The notes beneath the pieces were generated by a model. It was not told where the DNA came from. It saw nothing but the letters and a program-made list of their open reading frames with translations, and searched no databases. The position numbers and the translations under genes were made by a program. A DNA stretch of 41,009 nucleotides from Gammaproteobacteria bacterium (GTDB lineage: Bacteria; Pseudomonadota; Gammaproteobacteria; Steroidobacterales; GCA-2729495). The DNA lies in the NCBI GenBank assembly GCA_013001905.1, contig JABDLC010000067.1, positions 1 to 41,009 of the forward strand, written 5' to 3'. Positions 1 to 9,652 of the stretch are shown piece by piece (position 1 is the first letter of the stretch; every line of letters starts with the position of its first letter).

Positions 1-1093
1 CGGTATACAGCGAGTTATTTCGCACGTACATCATCTGGGGCCGATCAGTGTCATGCGCCGGGCTGCCAGTGTACAACGAGGCGTTATTGAATCCCGGCTG
101 GTATATCACATTATTGTCGAACCATACCGTACCCAAACCTGCAGTCTCACACGCATCCGGCTGACCGTTCTCTGCTCCGCAGGTACCGGTACCCCGTATT
201 GCAACACGCGAGCCATCTAGCTGGTTCCGGGCGATATAAATATCGTCAGCAGGCCTGTCGCCAGGCGGTCCGGCATGGATTCGCAGCGTATGCTTCTTGC
301 TCAAACCTGATTTCTGCAACCTGCTATCAACAACGACATACCTGACTGGAGAATGCGATCGCATATTAGATTCGTTGCCGCCACCGTTACTGTCAGTATG
401 CGCGTGAGAATTCGCAAGGATAAAGTCAGTCACCCCATGAAAACCGCCGACAGCATACTCGCTGGCAATTATATGTGAGTTAATAATCGCGATACGGGCC
501 CCATGAAAATTGTTCGCGCTGGGACTGCCATTATCGTTTACATACAGCCCTTCGAAAAACAAATCCGTAATGCCATTGTTATTACTTCCGCCGGTCGTGA
601 TCGTCCTGATGCGACCTGATCTGACTGGCGTAGCGCGGAAATGCAGTCTGCGCGCAGTCCTGTCGATACTGAGCGTACCGATTTCCACACCGGGCTGGAT
701 AACAATTTCCTGATCCTGGGTGCCAAAAGACTGATTACCGTAATTACCCGGCTGCAATATCAGGCGGCGTCCATTGACTTTGTTAGCCGCGATCGTAGAG
801 GGCGTAACCGTGACTTCTTCAGAAATGTTCGGCAACACCGGTGTATTAACCGTGAAGGGCACACCCGCCAGCGCATCCGACAGGTCATAGTCACCACCGG
901 TTGACGGTGGGGGTTGCGGCGCGGGCGGCGGCTGTGACGTTTCCGGCGTCTCCACGCATTCCAAATCGGCGTCATCGTCGACACAAAGCAGTGGTGGAGG
1001 GTTCGGTGCAGCCGAAGCCGCGGCCCATATACTCGATACCAACAACAACCCAACGAGAGTGCGCCACTGGCGCAGCAGCGATTTGATTCGCAT
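1..1093 (-). CDS. Secreted parallel beta-helix protein (partial, C-terminus beyond window)
   Basis: Reading the minus strand from the ATG at 1093-1091 gives 364 open codons to the window edge, so the gene is truncated by the window, not by a stop. Residues 1-29 form a signal peptide (basic MRIKSLLRQWR, hydrophobic LVGLLLVSSIW, then AAASA). A proline-rich linker follows (about residues 50-68, QPPPAPQPPPS). From about residue 100 there are short repeating beta-strand and turn units rich in Asn and Gly (LILQPGNYGNQSF, ITDLFFEGLYVNDN, IAIINSHIIAS, DDIYIARNQLDGS, VWFDNNVIYQ), the look of right-handed beta-helix, pectate-lyase-like proteins. Cysteines flank an Asp-rich stretch near residues 37-46. 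The protein is probably periplasmic or extracellular; a polysaccharide lyase or adhesin role is only a guess. It is not part of the neighbouring guaBA operon in known gene orders. Confidence 0.8.
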   Translation of the reverse strand, partial: MRIKSLLRQWRTLVGLLLVSSIWAAASAAPNPPPLLCVDDDADLECVETPETSQPPPAPQPPPSTGGDYDLSDALAGVPFTVNTPVLPNISEEVTVTPSTIAANKVNGRRLILQPGNYGNQSFGTQDQEIVIQPGVEIGTLSIDRTARRLHFRATPVRSGRIRTITTGGSNNNGITDLFFEGLYVNDNGSPSANNFHGARIAIINSHIIASEYAVGGFHGVTDFILANSHAHTDSNGGGNESNMRSHSPVRYVVVDSRLQKSGLSKKHTLRIHAGPPGDRPADDIYIARNQLDGSRVAIRGTGTCGAENGQPDACETAGLGTVWFDNNVIYQPGFNNASLYTGSPAHDTDRPQMMYVRNNSLYT

Positions 1094-1250
1094 TTGAAAG
1101 TTACCCAATCTTAATCCGCAGACTCAGTCTAGCACGCAGGTGCTTACCGCAAACTGACGGTATCTCAAACTGTGAACTGCGTCACTCATTTTACGTTGCA
1201 GCAAAACAGCTGGTATATAACATAGCGCGAGCAATGGCGGTCATTCCCAC
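1094..1250. other. Intergenic stretch between guaA and the beta-helix gene
   Basis: These 157 bases hold the 3' flank of guaA and the upstream region of the beta-helix gene, both on the minus strand. The only clear structure is a 10-base direct repeat at the guaA stop (separate entry). I see no convincing hairpin terminator and no further reading frame. Confidence 0.5.
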
Positions 1251-1260
1251 TCATTCCCAC
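1241..1260 (-). repeat. 10-bp tandem duplication of the guaA 3' end
   Basis: TCATTCCCAC occurs twice in direct succession (1241-1250 and 1251-1260). On the coding strand this is GAGTGGGAAT twice, so the final Glu-Trp-Glu-stop of GuaA is followed at once by a second copy of the same codons and stop, shifted by 10 bases. Confidence 0.9.
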
Positions 1261-2813
1261 TCAATGGTCGCCGGCGGCTTGCCCGAAATGTCGTAGGTCA
1301 CACGCGAGATACCATCAATTTCATTAATAATTCTGCGCGAACACAGGTCTAGAAATTCGTATGGAAGGTGCGCCCAGCGTGCTGTCATAAAGTCGATCGT
1401 CTCAACGGCTCGCAATGCCACCACATAGTCATACTTGCGACCGTCACCCATGACGCCCACTGAACGCACCGGCAGGAACACGGCGAAGGCCTGGCTGACC
1501 TTGTCGTAGAGATCGTGATTCTGCAGCTCCTGAATGAAAATATCGTCGGCGCGACGCAACAGATCGGCGTATTCCTTTTTAACCTCACCGAGTATGCGCA
1601 CCCCCAGCCCCGGCCCCGGGAACGGATGGCGGTAGACCATTTTTTCGGGCAGGCCCAGCTCAACGCCGATCCTGCGAACCTCGTCTTTGAACAGGTCTCG
1701 CAGCGGCTCGATAAGCTTGAGCTTCATATCTTCAGGCAGGCCGCCAACGTTGTGATGCGACTTGATCACGTGCGCCTTGCCACTCTTGGCACCGGCAGAC
1801 TCGATGACATCGGGATAAATAGTGCCCTGCGCGAGCCACTGCACATCCTCCAGCTTGCCCGCTTCTTCGTCGAACACTTCGATAAACATCCGGCCGATAA
1901 TTTTGCGCTTCTCTTCAGGGTCGGTGATACCCGCGAGCTCACGGAAAAAACGCTCCTCCGCGTTCACCCGGATCACGTTGACGCCGAGATTTTCGGCGAA
2001 CACGCGCATCACCTGATCACCTTCGTTCAGGCGGAGTAAACCATGGTCAACAAATACACAGACCAGCTGATCACCCAGCGCTTCGTGCAATAACGCGGCA
2101 ACTACCGACGAGTCGACGCCACCGGACAAGCCCAGCAGCACTTTGCCGCTGCCGACCTCCGCACGCACCTTTTCAATATCGCGCGCAATGATGTTGCCGG
2201 GATTCCACTCATTCGCGCAGCCGCAGATGCGGTGTACAAAACGACTGATAATTTCCTCGCCCGATACGGTGTGCGTGACCTCGGGATGAAACTGGATGCC
2301 ATAATAGTTGCGTGATTCATCAGCCATGGCTGCCAGCGGCGCGTTGCCACTGCTGGCGACTGCAGAGAATCCGGCCGGCAGCCCGCTAACGCGGTCGCCG
2401 TGACTCATCCATACCGCCAGACGGCGCCCTTCAGTCAGATCCGCAAACAGCGCGCAATCCGCGGTGATGTCGACCTCCGCGTGGCCGAACTCGCGCTCGT
2501 CCGACGGCTCAACCGCACCGCCCAGCTGCGCGGCCATCGTTTGCATGCCATAGCAAATGCCGAGCACCGGCACGCCAAGGTCGAAAATCAGCTGCGGTGC
2601 GCGCGGCGGGTCATCGAAGACGACGGATTCGGGTCCGCCGGCGAGGATAACGCCGTTCGGGTTGAAGTCATTGATGAGCGCAGTGTCGGTGTCCCAGGGC
2701 AGTATTTCGCTGTACACGCCTGCCTCGCGCACACGACGTGCGATCAGCTGCGTGTACTGGGAACCAAAATCGAGAATCAGTATGCGGTCGCCCGCGGCGT
2801 CTTCACTCGACAC
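1251..2813 (-). CDS. guaA: GMP synthase (glutamine-hydrolysing)
   Basis: Converts XMP to GMP with ATP and glutamine, the last step of guanine nucleotide synthesis, in the cytoplasm. The class I amidotransferase domain comes first ([11 protein letters not shown]; nucleophile in GICYGMQ, Cys87; His-Glu in QFHPEVTHT). The ATP pyrophosphatase domain has the P-loop SGGVDSS and is followed by the C-terminal dimerisation domain ending IEWE. I place the start at GTG 2813-2811, giving 520 residues, close to the 525 of E. coli; the longer open frame to 2915 only reads through guaB. The start lies inside the last codons of guaB (11-base overlap), so translation is probably coupled. The stop codon is tandemly duplicated. 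Confidence 0.97.
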   Translation of the reverse strand: MSSEDAAGDRILILDFGSQYTQLIARRVREAGVYSEILPWDTDTALINDFNPNGVILAGGPESVVFDDPPRAPQLIFDLGVPVLGICYGMQTMAAQLGGAVEPSDEREFGHAEVDITADCALFADLTEGRRLAVWMSHGDRVSGLPAGFSAVASSGNAPLAAMADESRNYYGIQFHPEVTHTVSGEEIISRFVHRICGCANEWNPGNIIARDIEKVRAEVGSGKVLLGLSGGVDSSVVAALLHEALGDQLVCVFVDHGLLRLNEGDQVMRVFAENLGVNVIRVNAEERFFRELAGITDPEEKRKIIGRMFIEVFDEEAGKLEDVQWLAQGTIYPDVIESAGAKSGKAHVIKSHHNVGGLPEDMKLKLIEPLRDLFKDEVRRIGVELGLPEKMVYRHPFPGPGLGVRILGEVKKEYADLLRRADDIFIQELQNHDLYDKVSQAFAVFLPVRSVGVMGDGRKYDYVVALRAVETIDFMTARWAHLPYEFLDLCSRRIINEIDGISRVTYDISGKPPATIEWE

Positions 2814-4272
2814 GGTAATTAGGTGCTTCCTTGGTGATGCTGACGTCATGCACATGACTCTCGCGCATGCCCGCTGTGGTGATCTTGATGAACTTCGGTT
2901 TGCTGCGCATTTCATCGATGCTGCCGCAGCCGGTGTAGCCCATGGCAGCCCGCAGGCCGCCTATTAACTGGTGAATAATGGCAACCACATTGCCCTTATA
3001 GGGCACCCGCCCTTCAATGCCCTCAGGCACCAGCTTCTCGAGTTGCTCCGCCGAATCCTGAAAATAGCGGTCAGAAGAACCGTGGTCCTGCGACATAGCA
3101 CCCAGAGATCCCATGCCGCGATACGACTTGTACGAGCGCCCCTGATAAAGCTCCACTTCACCGGGTGACTGTTCGGTGCCGGCAAACAGGCTACCGATCA
3201 TGGTGCATGAGGCGCCGGCAGCTATTGCCTTCGCAATATCCCCTGAATAGCGTATCCCGCCGTCAGCAATGACCGGTACGCCCCGCTTCTTCATAGCTTC
3301 GGCCACTTCAGCGACCGCGCTGATCTGCGGCACACCCACACCGGCGACGATCCGCGTGGTGCAGATTGACCCCGGGCCGATGCCGACCTTCACGCCGTCC
3401 GCCCCCGCTTTGACCAGCGCCTCCGCGGCATCCGCGGAAATGATGTTGCCGGCAACAATCTGCGTGTCGGGAAAATCCTTTCTGATAGCCGCGACCCTGT
3501 CAATCACACCCTTCGTGTGACCGTGCGCCGTGTCGACAATCAGCATGTCCACGCCGGACTCCACCAGCAGGCTGACGCGCTCTTCAGTATCACCGCCCGT
3601 GCCCACTGCCGCGCCCACACGCAGCGCGCCGCGCTCGTCTTTGCAGGCCAACGGGTAGTCGACTGCTTTCTGAAAGTCTTTCGCCGTGATCATGCCGCGC
3701 AGCTCAAAGTCATCGTTGACGATGAGGACTTTCTCAATCCGGTATTTATGCAGCAGCGACAACACCTCGTCGCTGGACGCGCCTTCGCGCACGGTCACCA
3801 GTTTGTCCTGCGGCGTCATGACGGACGACACCGGCGCATCCAGCTGCGTTTCAAAGCGCATGTCACGGTGAGTCACGATGCCGACGGTTTTGCCAGCATC
3901 GTCGACGACCGGCATGCCGGAAAAACCTTTGGCCTGTGTCAGCTCAATCACTTCACGGATTGTCTTGTCGGGCGACACAGTAATCGGATTGCTGACTATT
4001 CCGCTCTCGAATTTCTTAACACGCCTGACCTCGCGGGCCTGCTCTGCAGGGCTCATGTTTTTGTGCACGATGCCGATGCCGCCTTCCTGCGCCAGCGCAA
4101 TCGCGAGGCGTGACTCGGTAACGGTATCCATCGCTGCCGACAGCAGCGGTATGTTCAGCGAAATACCGCGCGTTACCCAGGTGTTGAGCGCAACCTCGCG
4201 CGGCAGGATGTCCGAGTAGTCCGGCTGCAGCAATACGTCGTCAAAAGTAAGAGCTTCCTTGGCGATCCGCAT
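2803..4272 (-). CDS. guaB: Inosine-5'-monophosphate dehydrogenase
   Basis: Oxidises IMP to XMP with NAD+, the committed step to GMP. The start is ATG 4272-4270 ([15 protein letters not shown]), giving 489 residues against 488 in E. coli. The N-terminal part of the TIM barrel is followed by a CBS-domain pair inserted at about residues 93-205 (regulatory nucleotide binding). The catalytic loop [10 protein letters not shown] places the nucleophile at Cys304, and the phosphate-binding motif [10 protein letters not shown] follows. It is the first gene of a guaB-guaA operon and is divergent from xseA, the arrangement seen in E. coli. The open frame extends upstream to 5046 antisense to xseA; that extension has no family similarity and is not coding. 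Confidence 0.98.
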   Translation of the reverse strand: MRIAKEALTFDDVLLQPDYSDILPREVALNTWVTRGISLNIPLLSAAMDTVTESRLAIALAQEGGIGIVHKNMSPAEQAREVRRVKKFESGIVSNPITVSPDKTIREVIELTQAKGFSGMPVVDDAGKTVGIVTHRDMRFETQLDAPVSSVMTPQDKLVTVREGASSDEVLSLLHKYRIEKVLIVNDDFELRGMITAKDFQKAVDYPLACKDERGALRVGAAVGTGGDTEERVSLLVESGVDMLIVDTAHGHTKGVIDRVAAIRKDFPDTQIVAGNIISADAAEALVKAGADGVKVGIGPGSICTTRIVAGVGVPQISAVAEVAEAMKKRGVPVIADGGIRYSGDIAKAIAAGASCTMIGSLFAGTEQSPGEVELYQGRSYKSYRGMGSLGAMSQDHGSSDRYFQDSAEQLEKLVPEGIEGRVPYKGNVVAIIHQLIGGLRAAMGYTGCGSIDEMRSKPKFIKITTAGMRESHVHDVSITKEAPNYRVE

Positions 4273-4452
4273 ATTGTTTCCGTTTGCTGTTGATGCTTTT
4301 ACCCATCGGCGCGCCATGCAATTCAGGGAAGAGCCCAGAAAATTACCGGCGGTCCGACAGCTAACTGCAGGGGTTAAGCGGTTAATGGTACGCTGCATCC
4401 CTGATTCCGTAAACCACCCGCAACAGGGACTCGCCCGAAAGCCCGCCAGATA

Positions 4453-5838
4453 ATGCCTCCGAGAAACGCCCCGCCAGCAGGACCCCCGACAGATGCGCCC
4501 GTCTTCAGCGTCGCCCGGCTGAATCGCGAAGCCCGCCGGCTGCTTGAGGATCACTTTGCAGGCATCTGGGTCAGCGGCGAAATCTCCCGCTTTACGCACC
4601 ACTCGTCCGGGCACATGTATTTCGACCTCAAGGACGCGGATGCCAGTGTCAGTTGCGCCATGTTTCGCAACTCGCAGCGCTCGCTGCGCTTCAAGCCCGG
4701 CGGCGGGCAGCAGGTGCTCCTGCGCGGCAAAATCAGCATCTATGAGGCCAACGGGCGTTATCAGATCATCGTTGATCACATGGAGGAAGCCGGTGAGGGC
4801 TTGCTCCGCCGACAGTTCGAGGAGCTGAAAGCCCGACTGAATGCCGAGGGGCTGTTTGCCGACGAACACAAGCAAGCGCTGCCGGAGATGCCGATGCGCA
4901 TCGGCATTATCACCTCGCCGACGGGCGCTGCGATACGCGATATTCTCAATATTCTGCAGCGGCGCTATCCGGTAGCCGACGTCATTCTTTATCCGGTGCG
5001 CGTGCAGGGTGAGGGCGCCAAAGAAGAGATCGCGGCAAGCCTGCAACTGGCGAACGAGCGCAACGAATGCGACGTGCTGATCCTGGGTCGTGGTGGTGGC
5101 TCACTGGAAGACCTGTGGGCATTCAATGAGGAAATTGTTGCGCGGGCCATTTTTGCCAGCGCGATTCCGGTGGTGTCCGGCGTCGGTCACGAGATTGATT
5201 TCACGATTGCGGATCTCGTTGCCGACCTGCGCGCACCCACTCCGTCCGGCGCCGCTGAATTGATTACACCGGAGCAACAGGATCTAAAACGGGAGCTGAC
5301 CGATGCGGAGCGTCGCGCCCTGCTCGCGCTGCGCCAGCAACTGGCCATGCTGACCACGGCGCAACGTAATCTCGACGGTCGCTTGCAGCGCGTCCATCCG
5401 GGCGCGGTGCTCATTCAGTTACAACAGCGCATCGATGATCTGAGCGGCACGCTCGTGCGCCTCACCCGGCGCAGGCTCGAAACCGACCGCGCAGGGACAA
5501 TCGAACTGACAAGACGCCTCACGCAGGTCACGCCGGACGGCACCATCAGCATACTGACAGCTGAACGCGACCGTCTGCACCGGCAACTGACGCTGGCGAT
5601 GCGCAACCGGGTGCAACGTTCCCGACAGGCACTACACGGGCTGGCGGGCAATCTGAATGCGGTCAGCCCGCTCGCCACGCTGGATCGTGGCTACGCGATT
5701 CTGCGGCCGGCCGGCAAGCCGACAATCCTGCGTTCAGCCACACAGGTGAAAAGCGGCGATGCCGTGCGAGCGCAACTGGCCGACGGCCATGTCGACGCTG
5801 TCGTCACGCACACGGAAAAAACGCCGCGCAAAGACTGA
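4453..5838 (+). CDS. xseA: Exodeoxyribonuclease VII large subunit
   Basis: The large subunit of ExoVII degrades single-stranded DNA from either end together with the small subunit XseB, which is not in this window. The protein has 461 residues (E. coli 456). An N-terminal OB-fold spans about residues 15-110 ([26 protein letters not shown], with HMYFDLKD). The catalytic domain has [31 protein letters not shown] and [25 protein letters not shown] long coiled-coil helical region (about 280-400) precedes the conserved C-terminal motif [11 protein letters not shown] 4453 is the only sensible start. A 180-base divergent region separates it from guaB. It converges with the MetX gene, 32 bases away. 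Confidence 0.97.
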   Translation: MPPRNAPPAGPPTDAPVFSVARLNREARRLLEDHFAGIWVSGEISRFTHHSSGHMYFDLKDADASVSCAMFRNSQRSLRFKPGGGQQVLLRGKISIYEANGRYQIIVDHMEEAGEGLLRRQFEELKARLNAEGLFADEHKQALPEMPMRIGIITSPTGAAIRDILNILQRRYPVADVILYPVRVQGEGAKEEIAASLQLANERNECDVLILGRGGGSLEDLWAFNEEIVARAIFASAIPVVSGVGHEIDFTIADLVADLRAPTPSGAAELITPEQQDLKRELTDAERRALLALRQQLAMLTTAQRNLDGRLQRVHPGAVLIQLQQRIDDLSGTLVRLTRRRLETDRAGTIELTRRLTQVTPDGTISILTAERDRLHRQLTLAMRNRVQRSRQALHGLAGNLNAVSPLATLDRGYAILRPAGKPTILRSATQVKSGDAVRAQLADGHVDAVVTHTEKTPRKD

Positions 5839-5870
5839 CGCAATCTGGTCGTCGGTTCTGGTCTTCGGTC

Positions 5871-6965
5871 TTATTCGTCGAAAAAGCGCTTAATCGGCGG
5901 GCGGAAACGATCCATGTCGACCAGGAAGCTGTCGTGGCCATTGATCGAATCCAGTTCCACGTAGTCCACGTCGCAACCCTGCGATTTGAGTGCATCGGCT
6001 ATTTCACGTTGCTGGTGCACCGGAAACAGCAGATCAGTAGGCACGCCAATCACCATCGTTTTATCGGCATCAATGCGGCCCAGACCCGCTTCAACCGAGC
6101 CGCCGTGCTCGGCGATATCGAACAAATCTGACGCACGTGACAGATACAGGTAACAGTTCGGATCGAACTGACCGGTAAATTTGTTGGCGTGAGCATCAAG
6201 GTACGACTCCACCTCGAAGTCCATCGCAAAGCCGTCGCCGCTTTTCCGCTCTGACGGGATACGCTCGCGCCCGAAACGCTGATCCCACTCGGCTGCCGAG
6301 CGATACGTCATCATGCCGAGCTTGCGTGCCATCCGCATTCCCGTGATAGGGCCGGCACCGGGCGGATAATCGCCCTGATTCCAGTCCGGATCGCGACGAA
6401 TCAGCTCACGCTGCATCGAACGCAACGCAATGGCAAAGGGCAATGCTCGGGCCGCGGTGGATATCAGCAACAGGCGTTCGTAGGTACCCGGATACATTGC
6501 TGCATACGCCTGCGCTGTCATGCCGCCCATCGAGGGGCCGACGACCGCCGCGACACGCTTGATGCCGATGTGCTTCAGTACCTGATGCCCCATCTCAGCG
6601 ATATCTTCCAGCGCCAGCACCGGGAAACCCAGACCATAGGGCTCGCCTGTAACCGGGCTGACCGACGCAGGGCCGGTTGAACCGAAACAGCTGCCAAGTG
6701 AATTCATGCAGATAACGAAGTAACGCCGCGTGTCGATCGGCCGTGACGGACCGACCATTTCTTCCCACCAGCCGGGCGCCGGGTCCTCGGGCGCGGAGGT
6801 CACATGCGCGGAGGGGGACAACCCGGTGAAAATCAATACGGCATTGTCGGCGTCCGCTGATAACTCTCCCCAGGTCTCGTAGACCACGGAAGGGCTTTCA
6901 AGTACGCCACCCCGACGCATCTCAAAACTGCCGTCATAGGTGAATGTGTTGCGGGAGAATTTCAC
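5871..6965 (-). CDS. MetX-family O-acyltransferase, probable serine/homoserine O-succinyltransferase
   Basis: This is an alpha/beta-hydrolase-fold acyltransferase of 364 residues. The catalytic triad can be read as Ser145 (GPSMGGMTAQ), Asp311 (VPTDLLFPV) and His344 (NGHDSFLVD). Such enzymes acylate the hydroxyl of homoserine (methionine route) or serine (cysteine route). The wording of several motifs (TGLSPSAH, GWWEEMVGP, NSLGSCFGSTGP, FDPNCYLYLSRASDLFDIAEHGG) is, from memory, closer to the Xanthomonas MetX-like proteins reassigned as serine O-succinyltransferases than to Haemophilus or Leptospira homoserine acetyltransferases. Substrate and acyl donor cannot be settled from sequence alone. 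The start is GTG 6965. The gene stands alone between xseA and der, with 110 bases upstream in which I see no S-adenosylmethionine riboswitch. Confidence 0.88.
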   Translation of the reverse strand: MKFSRNTFTYDGSFEMRRGGVLESPSVVYETWGELSADADNAVLIFTGLSPSAHVTSAPEDPAPGWWEEMVGPSRPIDTRRYFVICMNSLGSCFGSTGPASVSPVTGEPYGLGFPVLALEDIAEMGHQVLKHIGIKRVAAVVGPSMGGMTAQAYAAMYPGTYERLLLISTAARALPFAIALRSMQRELIRRDPDWNQGDYPPGAGPITGMRMARKLGMMTYRSAAEWDQRFGRERIPSERKSGDGFAMDFEVESYLDAHANKFTGQFDPNCYLYLSRASDLFDIAEHGGSVEAGLGRIDADKTMVIGVPTDLLFPVHQQREIADALKSQGCDVDYVELDSINGHDSFLVDMDRFRPPIKRFFDE

Positions 6966-7075
6966 GGTAACTCGTTTTATAACCTACGTTTTCAGCCATT
7001 AATTATGCGTCAGTCAGCGCCGTCGCGAAGGCCCAATTTGTTATATGGTCATAACGGGCGCAGGCGACATCAGCG

Positions 7076-8461
7076 CTACTTTTTGCGGCGTTTGCGCAAC
7101 CGGGAACGCTTGCGCTCCTGACGCGGCGTCAGCTTATTACGCTTGCCGGCATAGGGGTTCTTGCCGGTGACCAGGCGCAGGCGCAGCGGTGCACCCACCA
7201 GCTGAAAAGCCTTGCGAAACTGTGTCATGAGGTAGCGACGATAACTCTGCGGGAGACGCTCGGTCTGATTGCCGTGCACCACGACAACCGGAGGATTGCG
7301 GCCACCCTGATGGGCGTAACTGAGCTTGATCCGGCGCCCCCGAACCACAGGTGGCGGGTGCGCATCGACTGCGGTGCTCAGCACTTCCGTCAGGCGCCCG
7401 GACGGCATATCCACGAGCGCGCACTCGGCAGCCCGATGCGCGCTCTCCAGCAATCCGTAGATATTGCTGCCGTGCTTGGCAGAAATCGTGTGCTGTTCCA
7501 CAAAGTCCAGAAACGGCAGCCGGCGATCCAGTTCGGAGCGCAGCTGCGTGCGCTCCGCATTCGACAATCCGTCCCACTTGTTAATGCCGATCGTCAACGA
7601 GCGGCCGCGCTCGATGACCAGCCCGATCAGTGACACATCCTGTTCCGAGACACCTTCATGTGCATCCACAAGCACCATGATCGCGTCCGCCTCGTCGATT
7701 GCCTTCAGCGATTTCACGACACTGAATTTCTCAATCGTCTCGGTCACTTTGGCTCGGCGACGAATGCCTGCCGTATCAACGAGCACATACTTGTGACCAT
7801 CGGACTCAAACTGAACATAGATGCTGTCGCGGGTCGTACCGGCTTCATCCTGCGTGACCAGACGTTCCTCACCGAGGTAACGGTTGATAAGGGTCGACTT
7901 ACCGACGTTGGGGCGGCCCACCACGGCGATTCGTGTACCTTCGAGTATCGGCGCACTGGGGTTTTCAGTTTTAGGGCACAACGCAAAGGCGACTTCGAGT
8001 AATGCCTTCACCCGGTCACCGCGTTCCGCAGAGACCACCTGCGGTTCGCCCATACCGAGTTCCCAGAACTCGGCAGCAGTCTCCTCGACCGGCAAACCCT
8101 CGGCCTTGTTGATCACCGGCAAGACTTCTTTGCCCGCCTTGCGTAACAAGTCGGCAATCGCATGATCCGCAGCGGTGATGCCCGCTGCAGCCTCGAGCAT
8201 AAACAGGACGACGTCGGCCTCGTCGACAGCCAACTCAACCTGACGCGAAATCAACTGGCTGACCTCATCCTCGTCGCCACCCAGGCCGCCGGTATCGATC
8301 ACAATTGCCGAACCGTATTCCGAACGGCAAAAACCGTGCAGGCGGTCACGCGTCAGCCCCGGGAAATCTGCAACCAGTGCATCCCGCGTTCCCGTTAACC
8401 GGTTAAAAAGAGTGGACTTGCCTACGTTAGGTCGGCCGACCAGTGCAATGGCGGGTAACAG
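7076..8461 (-). CDS. der: Ribosome-assembly GTPase Der (EngA)
   Basis: An essential double GTPase that helps mature the 50S ribosomal subunit. The first G domain starts at the very N-terminus (P-loop GRPNVGKST, residues 9-17; DTGG; NKAEG), the second follows (GRPNVGKST again; DTAG; NKWDG), then the KH-like C-terminal domain and a basic tail (RKRSRLRKRRKK). The frame needed for the first P-loop has no ATG, GTG or TTG upstream: it is closed by a TGA at 8467-8465, leaving CTG at 8461-8459 as the best start, with GGGGGAGGT placed about 8 bases before it. This gives MLPAIALVGRPN, the usual family N-terminus, and 461 residues. The first GTG in frame, at 8302, would delete the first P-loop. It lies 18 bases after bamB. 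Confidence 0.95.
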   Translation of the reverse strand: MLPAIALVGRPNVGKSTLFNRLTGTRDALVADFPGLTRDRLHGFCRSEYGSAIVIDTGGLGGDEDEVSQLISRQVELAVDEADVVLFMLEAAAGITAADHAIADLLRKAGKEVLPVINKAEGLPVEETAAEFWELGMGEPQVVSAERGDRVKALLEVAFALCPKTENPSAPILEGTRIAVVGRPNVGKSTLINRYLGEERLVTQDEAGTTRDSIYVQFESDGHKYVLVDTAGIRRRAKVTETIEKFSVVKSLKAIDEADAIMVLVDAHEGVSEQDVSLIGLVIERGRSLTIGINKWDGLSNAERTQLRSELDRRLPFLDFVEQHTISAKHGSNIYGLLESAHRAAECALVDMPSGRLTEVLSTAVDAHPPPVVRGRRIKLSYAHQGGRNPPVVVVHGNQTERLPQSYRRYLMTQFRKAFQLVGAPLRLRLVTGKNPYAGKRNKLTPRQERKRSRLRKRRKK

Positions 8462-8478
8462 AGCTCAATACCTCCCCC
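8459..8478 (-). promoter_or_regulatory. Strong ribosome binding site before a CTG start (der)
   Basis: The minus strand reads GGGGGAGGT, then ATTGAGCT, then CTG. The purine run is close to the anti-Shine-Dalgarno complement at normal distance, which supports initiation at CTG 8461. The in-frame TGA between them rules out any longer protein. Confidence 0.65.
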
Positions 8479-8479
8479 G

Positions 8480-9652
8480 CTAGTCGGCTCGTACACGGTA
8501 CGCTGACAGCGCACCCGAATCCGCCAGCACGTAAACCGTCTCGTTGAGAACCAGCGGCTGAGAACTGATGCGTTCACCACCTGCTTTGACGCGCGCCTGC
8601 AGCGCGCCCGTGCGCAGGTCAAACCAGTGCAGATAGCCCTCGAAGTCACCGACCACGAGTGACGAACCCAGAATAGCGGGCGCGGTCGCATCACGATTAC
8701 GTATGTCTTTACGCCGCCAGAGTTCACGGCCTGATCCGCGTGACACCGCTACAATTTCACTCTGCTGGTTCGTGATGTAAAGGCTGCTGACGTCTACGCT
8801 CAAGCCACTGTGCGATGACAGCTCACGCGACCACAGCAGCTGGCCTGATTCCAGCGCGACTGCGCCGATGCTGCCCTGATAGGCGGCTGCATAGACATCA
8901 CTGCCGGCCACCACCGGGCTGCTGTTGATATCAATGAGTCGTTCCAGTTCGGTGCGCCCGGACGGAGGGTCCATGAGCACATCCCAGAATACAGAGCCGT
9001 CTTCGATCGCGTAACAGGCCAGCCGGCCATTATCGAAACCGCTGATGACGCGATCACGCGCGAGTACCGGCCCGGCGGTTCCCCGCACCGACAAACGGGG
9101 CACCGATTGCTGCACCGACCACCGCGTACTGCCGTCCTCTGCATCCAGCGCCGTCAACTTACCATTGACGGTTTGCACGATGACGACGCCCTGCCCTACA
9201 GCGGGCGCGCCGAGCACTTCGCTGGTGACGTCTACCTGCCAGCGCCGATCACCGGTTTCGGCATCCAGCGCAATCAATTCGCCGTTGTTGGATCCGGCCA
9301 CGACAAGCTTGCCGTCCGTCGACGGGCCGGCCGACAGCGGCAACCGGGTTTTGGTCTGCCAGATCCGTTTGCCGCGATCGGAAGTGAAGGCGCTCACACG
9401 GCCGTCGTGCGCCGCCGCGTAAATGCGCGACCCATCGGTCGCCGGCCGCAGCGCCAGACGCAGACGTTCGGTGCCATCCCCGACACCTGCACTCCAGACC
9501 TTCTTGATCCGCAATTCAGGTTCGAACTTAAGCAGTTCGGCAGGCAGTGTATCCGGGTCCACATCTTTATTGCTGCAGCCCGCCGACACCAAGGCGGCAA
9601 CCAGCAACAGCGATGCAATCGTGCGGAAGTCAGCGGTGCGCGATTTACTCAT
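8480..9652 (-). CDS. bamB: Outer membrane protein assembly factor BamB
   Basis: A lipoprotein of the BAM complex that helps insert beta-barrel proteins into the outer membrane. The start is ATG 9652, which overlaps the yfgM stop (ATGAGTAA), giving 390 residues. The signal peptide ends in the lipobox LVSAGC with the lipidated Cys at position 26. The rest is an eight-bladed PQQ-type beta-propeller with repeated motifs (GRVSAFTSDRGKRIWQ, GELIALDAETGDRRWQ, GKLTALDAEDGSTRWS, GAVALESGQLLWS). The longer open frame from 9682 lacks a ribosome site and would spoil the signal peptide. It sits in the conserved hisS-yfgM-bamB-der order. Confidence 0.96.
   Translation of the reverse strand: MSKSRTADFRTIASLLLVAALVSAGCSNKDVDPDTLPAELLKFEPELRIKKVWSAGVGDGTERLRLALRPATDGSRIYAAAHDGRVSAFTSDRGKRIWQTKTRLPLSAGPSTDGKLVVAGSNNGELIALDAETGDRRWQVDVTSEVLGAPAVGQGVVIVQTVNGKLTALDAEDGSTRWSVQQSVPRLSVRGTAGPVLARDRVISGFDNGRLACYAIEDGSVFWDVLMDPPSGRTELERLIDINSSPVVAGSDVYAAAYQGSIGAVALESGQLLWSRELSSHSGLSVDVSSLYITNQQSEIVAVSRGSGRELWRRKDIRNRDATAPAILGSSLVVGDFEGYLHWFDLRTGALQARVKAGGERISSQPLVLNETVYVLADSGALSAYRVRAD

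Noticed and set aside
4273-5046. Open frame extending guaB upstream by more than 250 codons
   Set aside because: It runs antisense through xseA, shows no family similarity, and the IMP dehydrogenase N-terminus begins at 4272.
6966-7075. Riboswitch before the MetX-family gene
   Set aside because: I could not find the conserved core or helices of known SAM or SAH riboswitches in these 110 bases.
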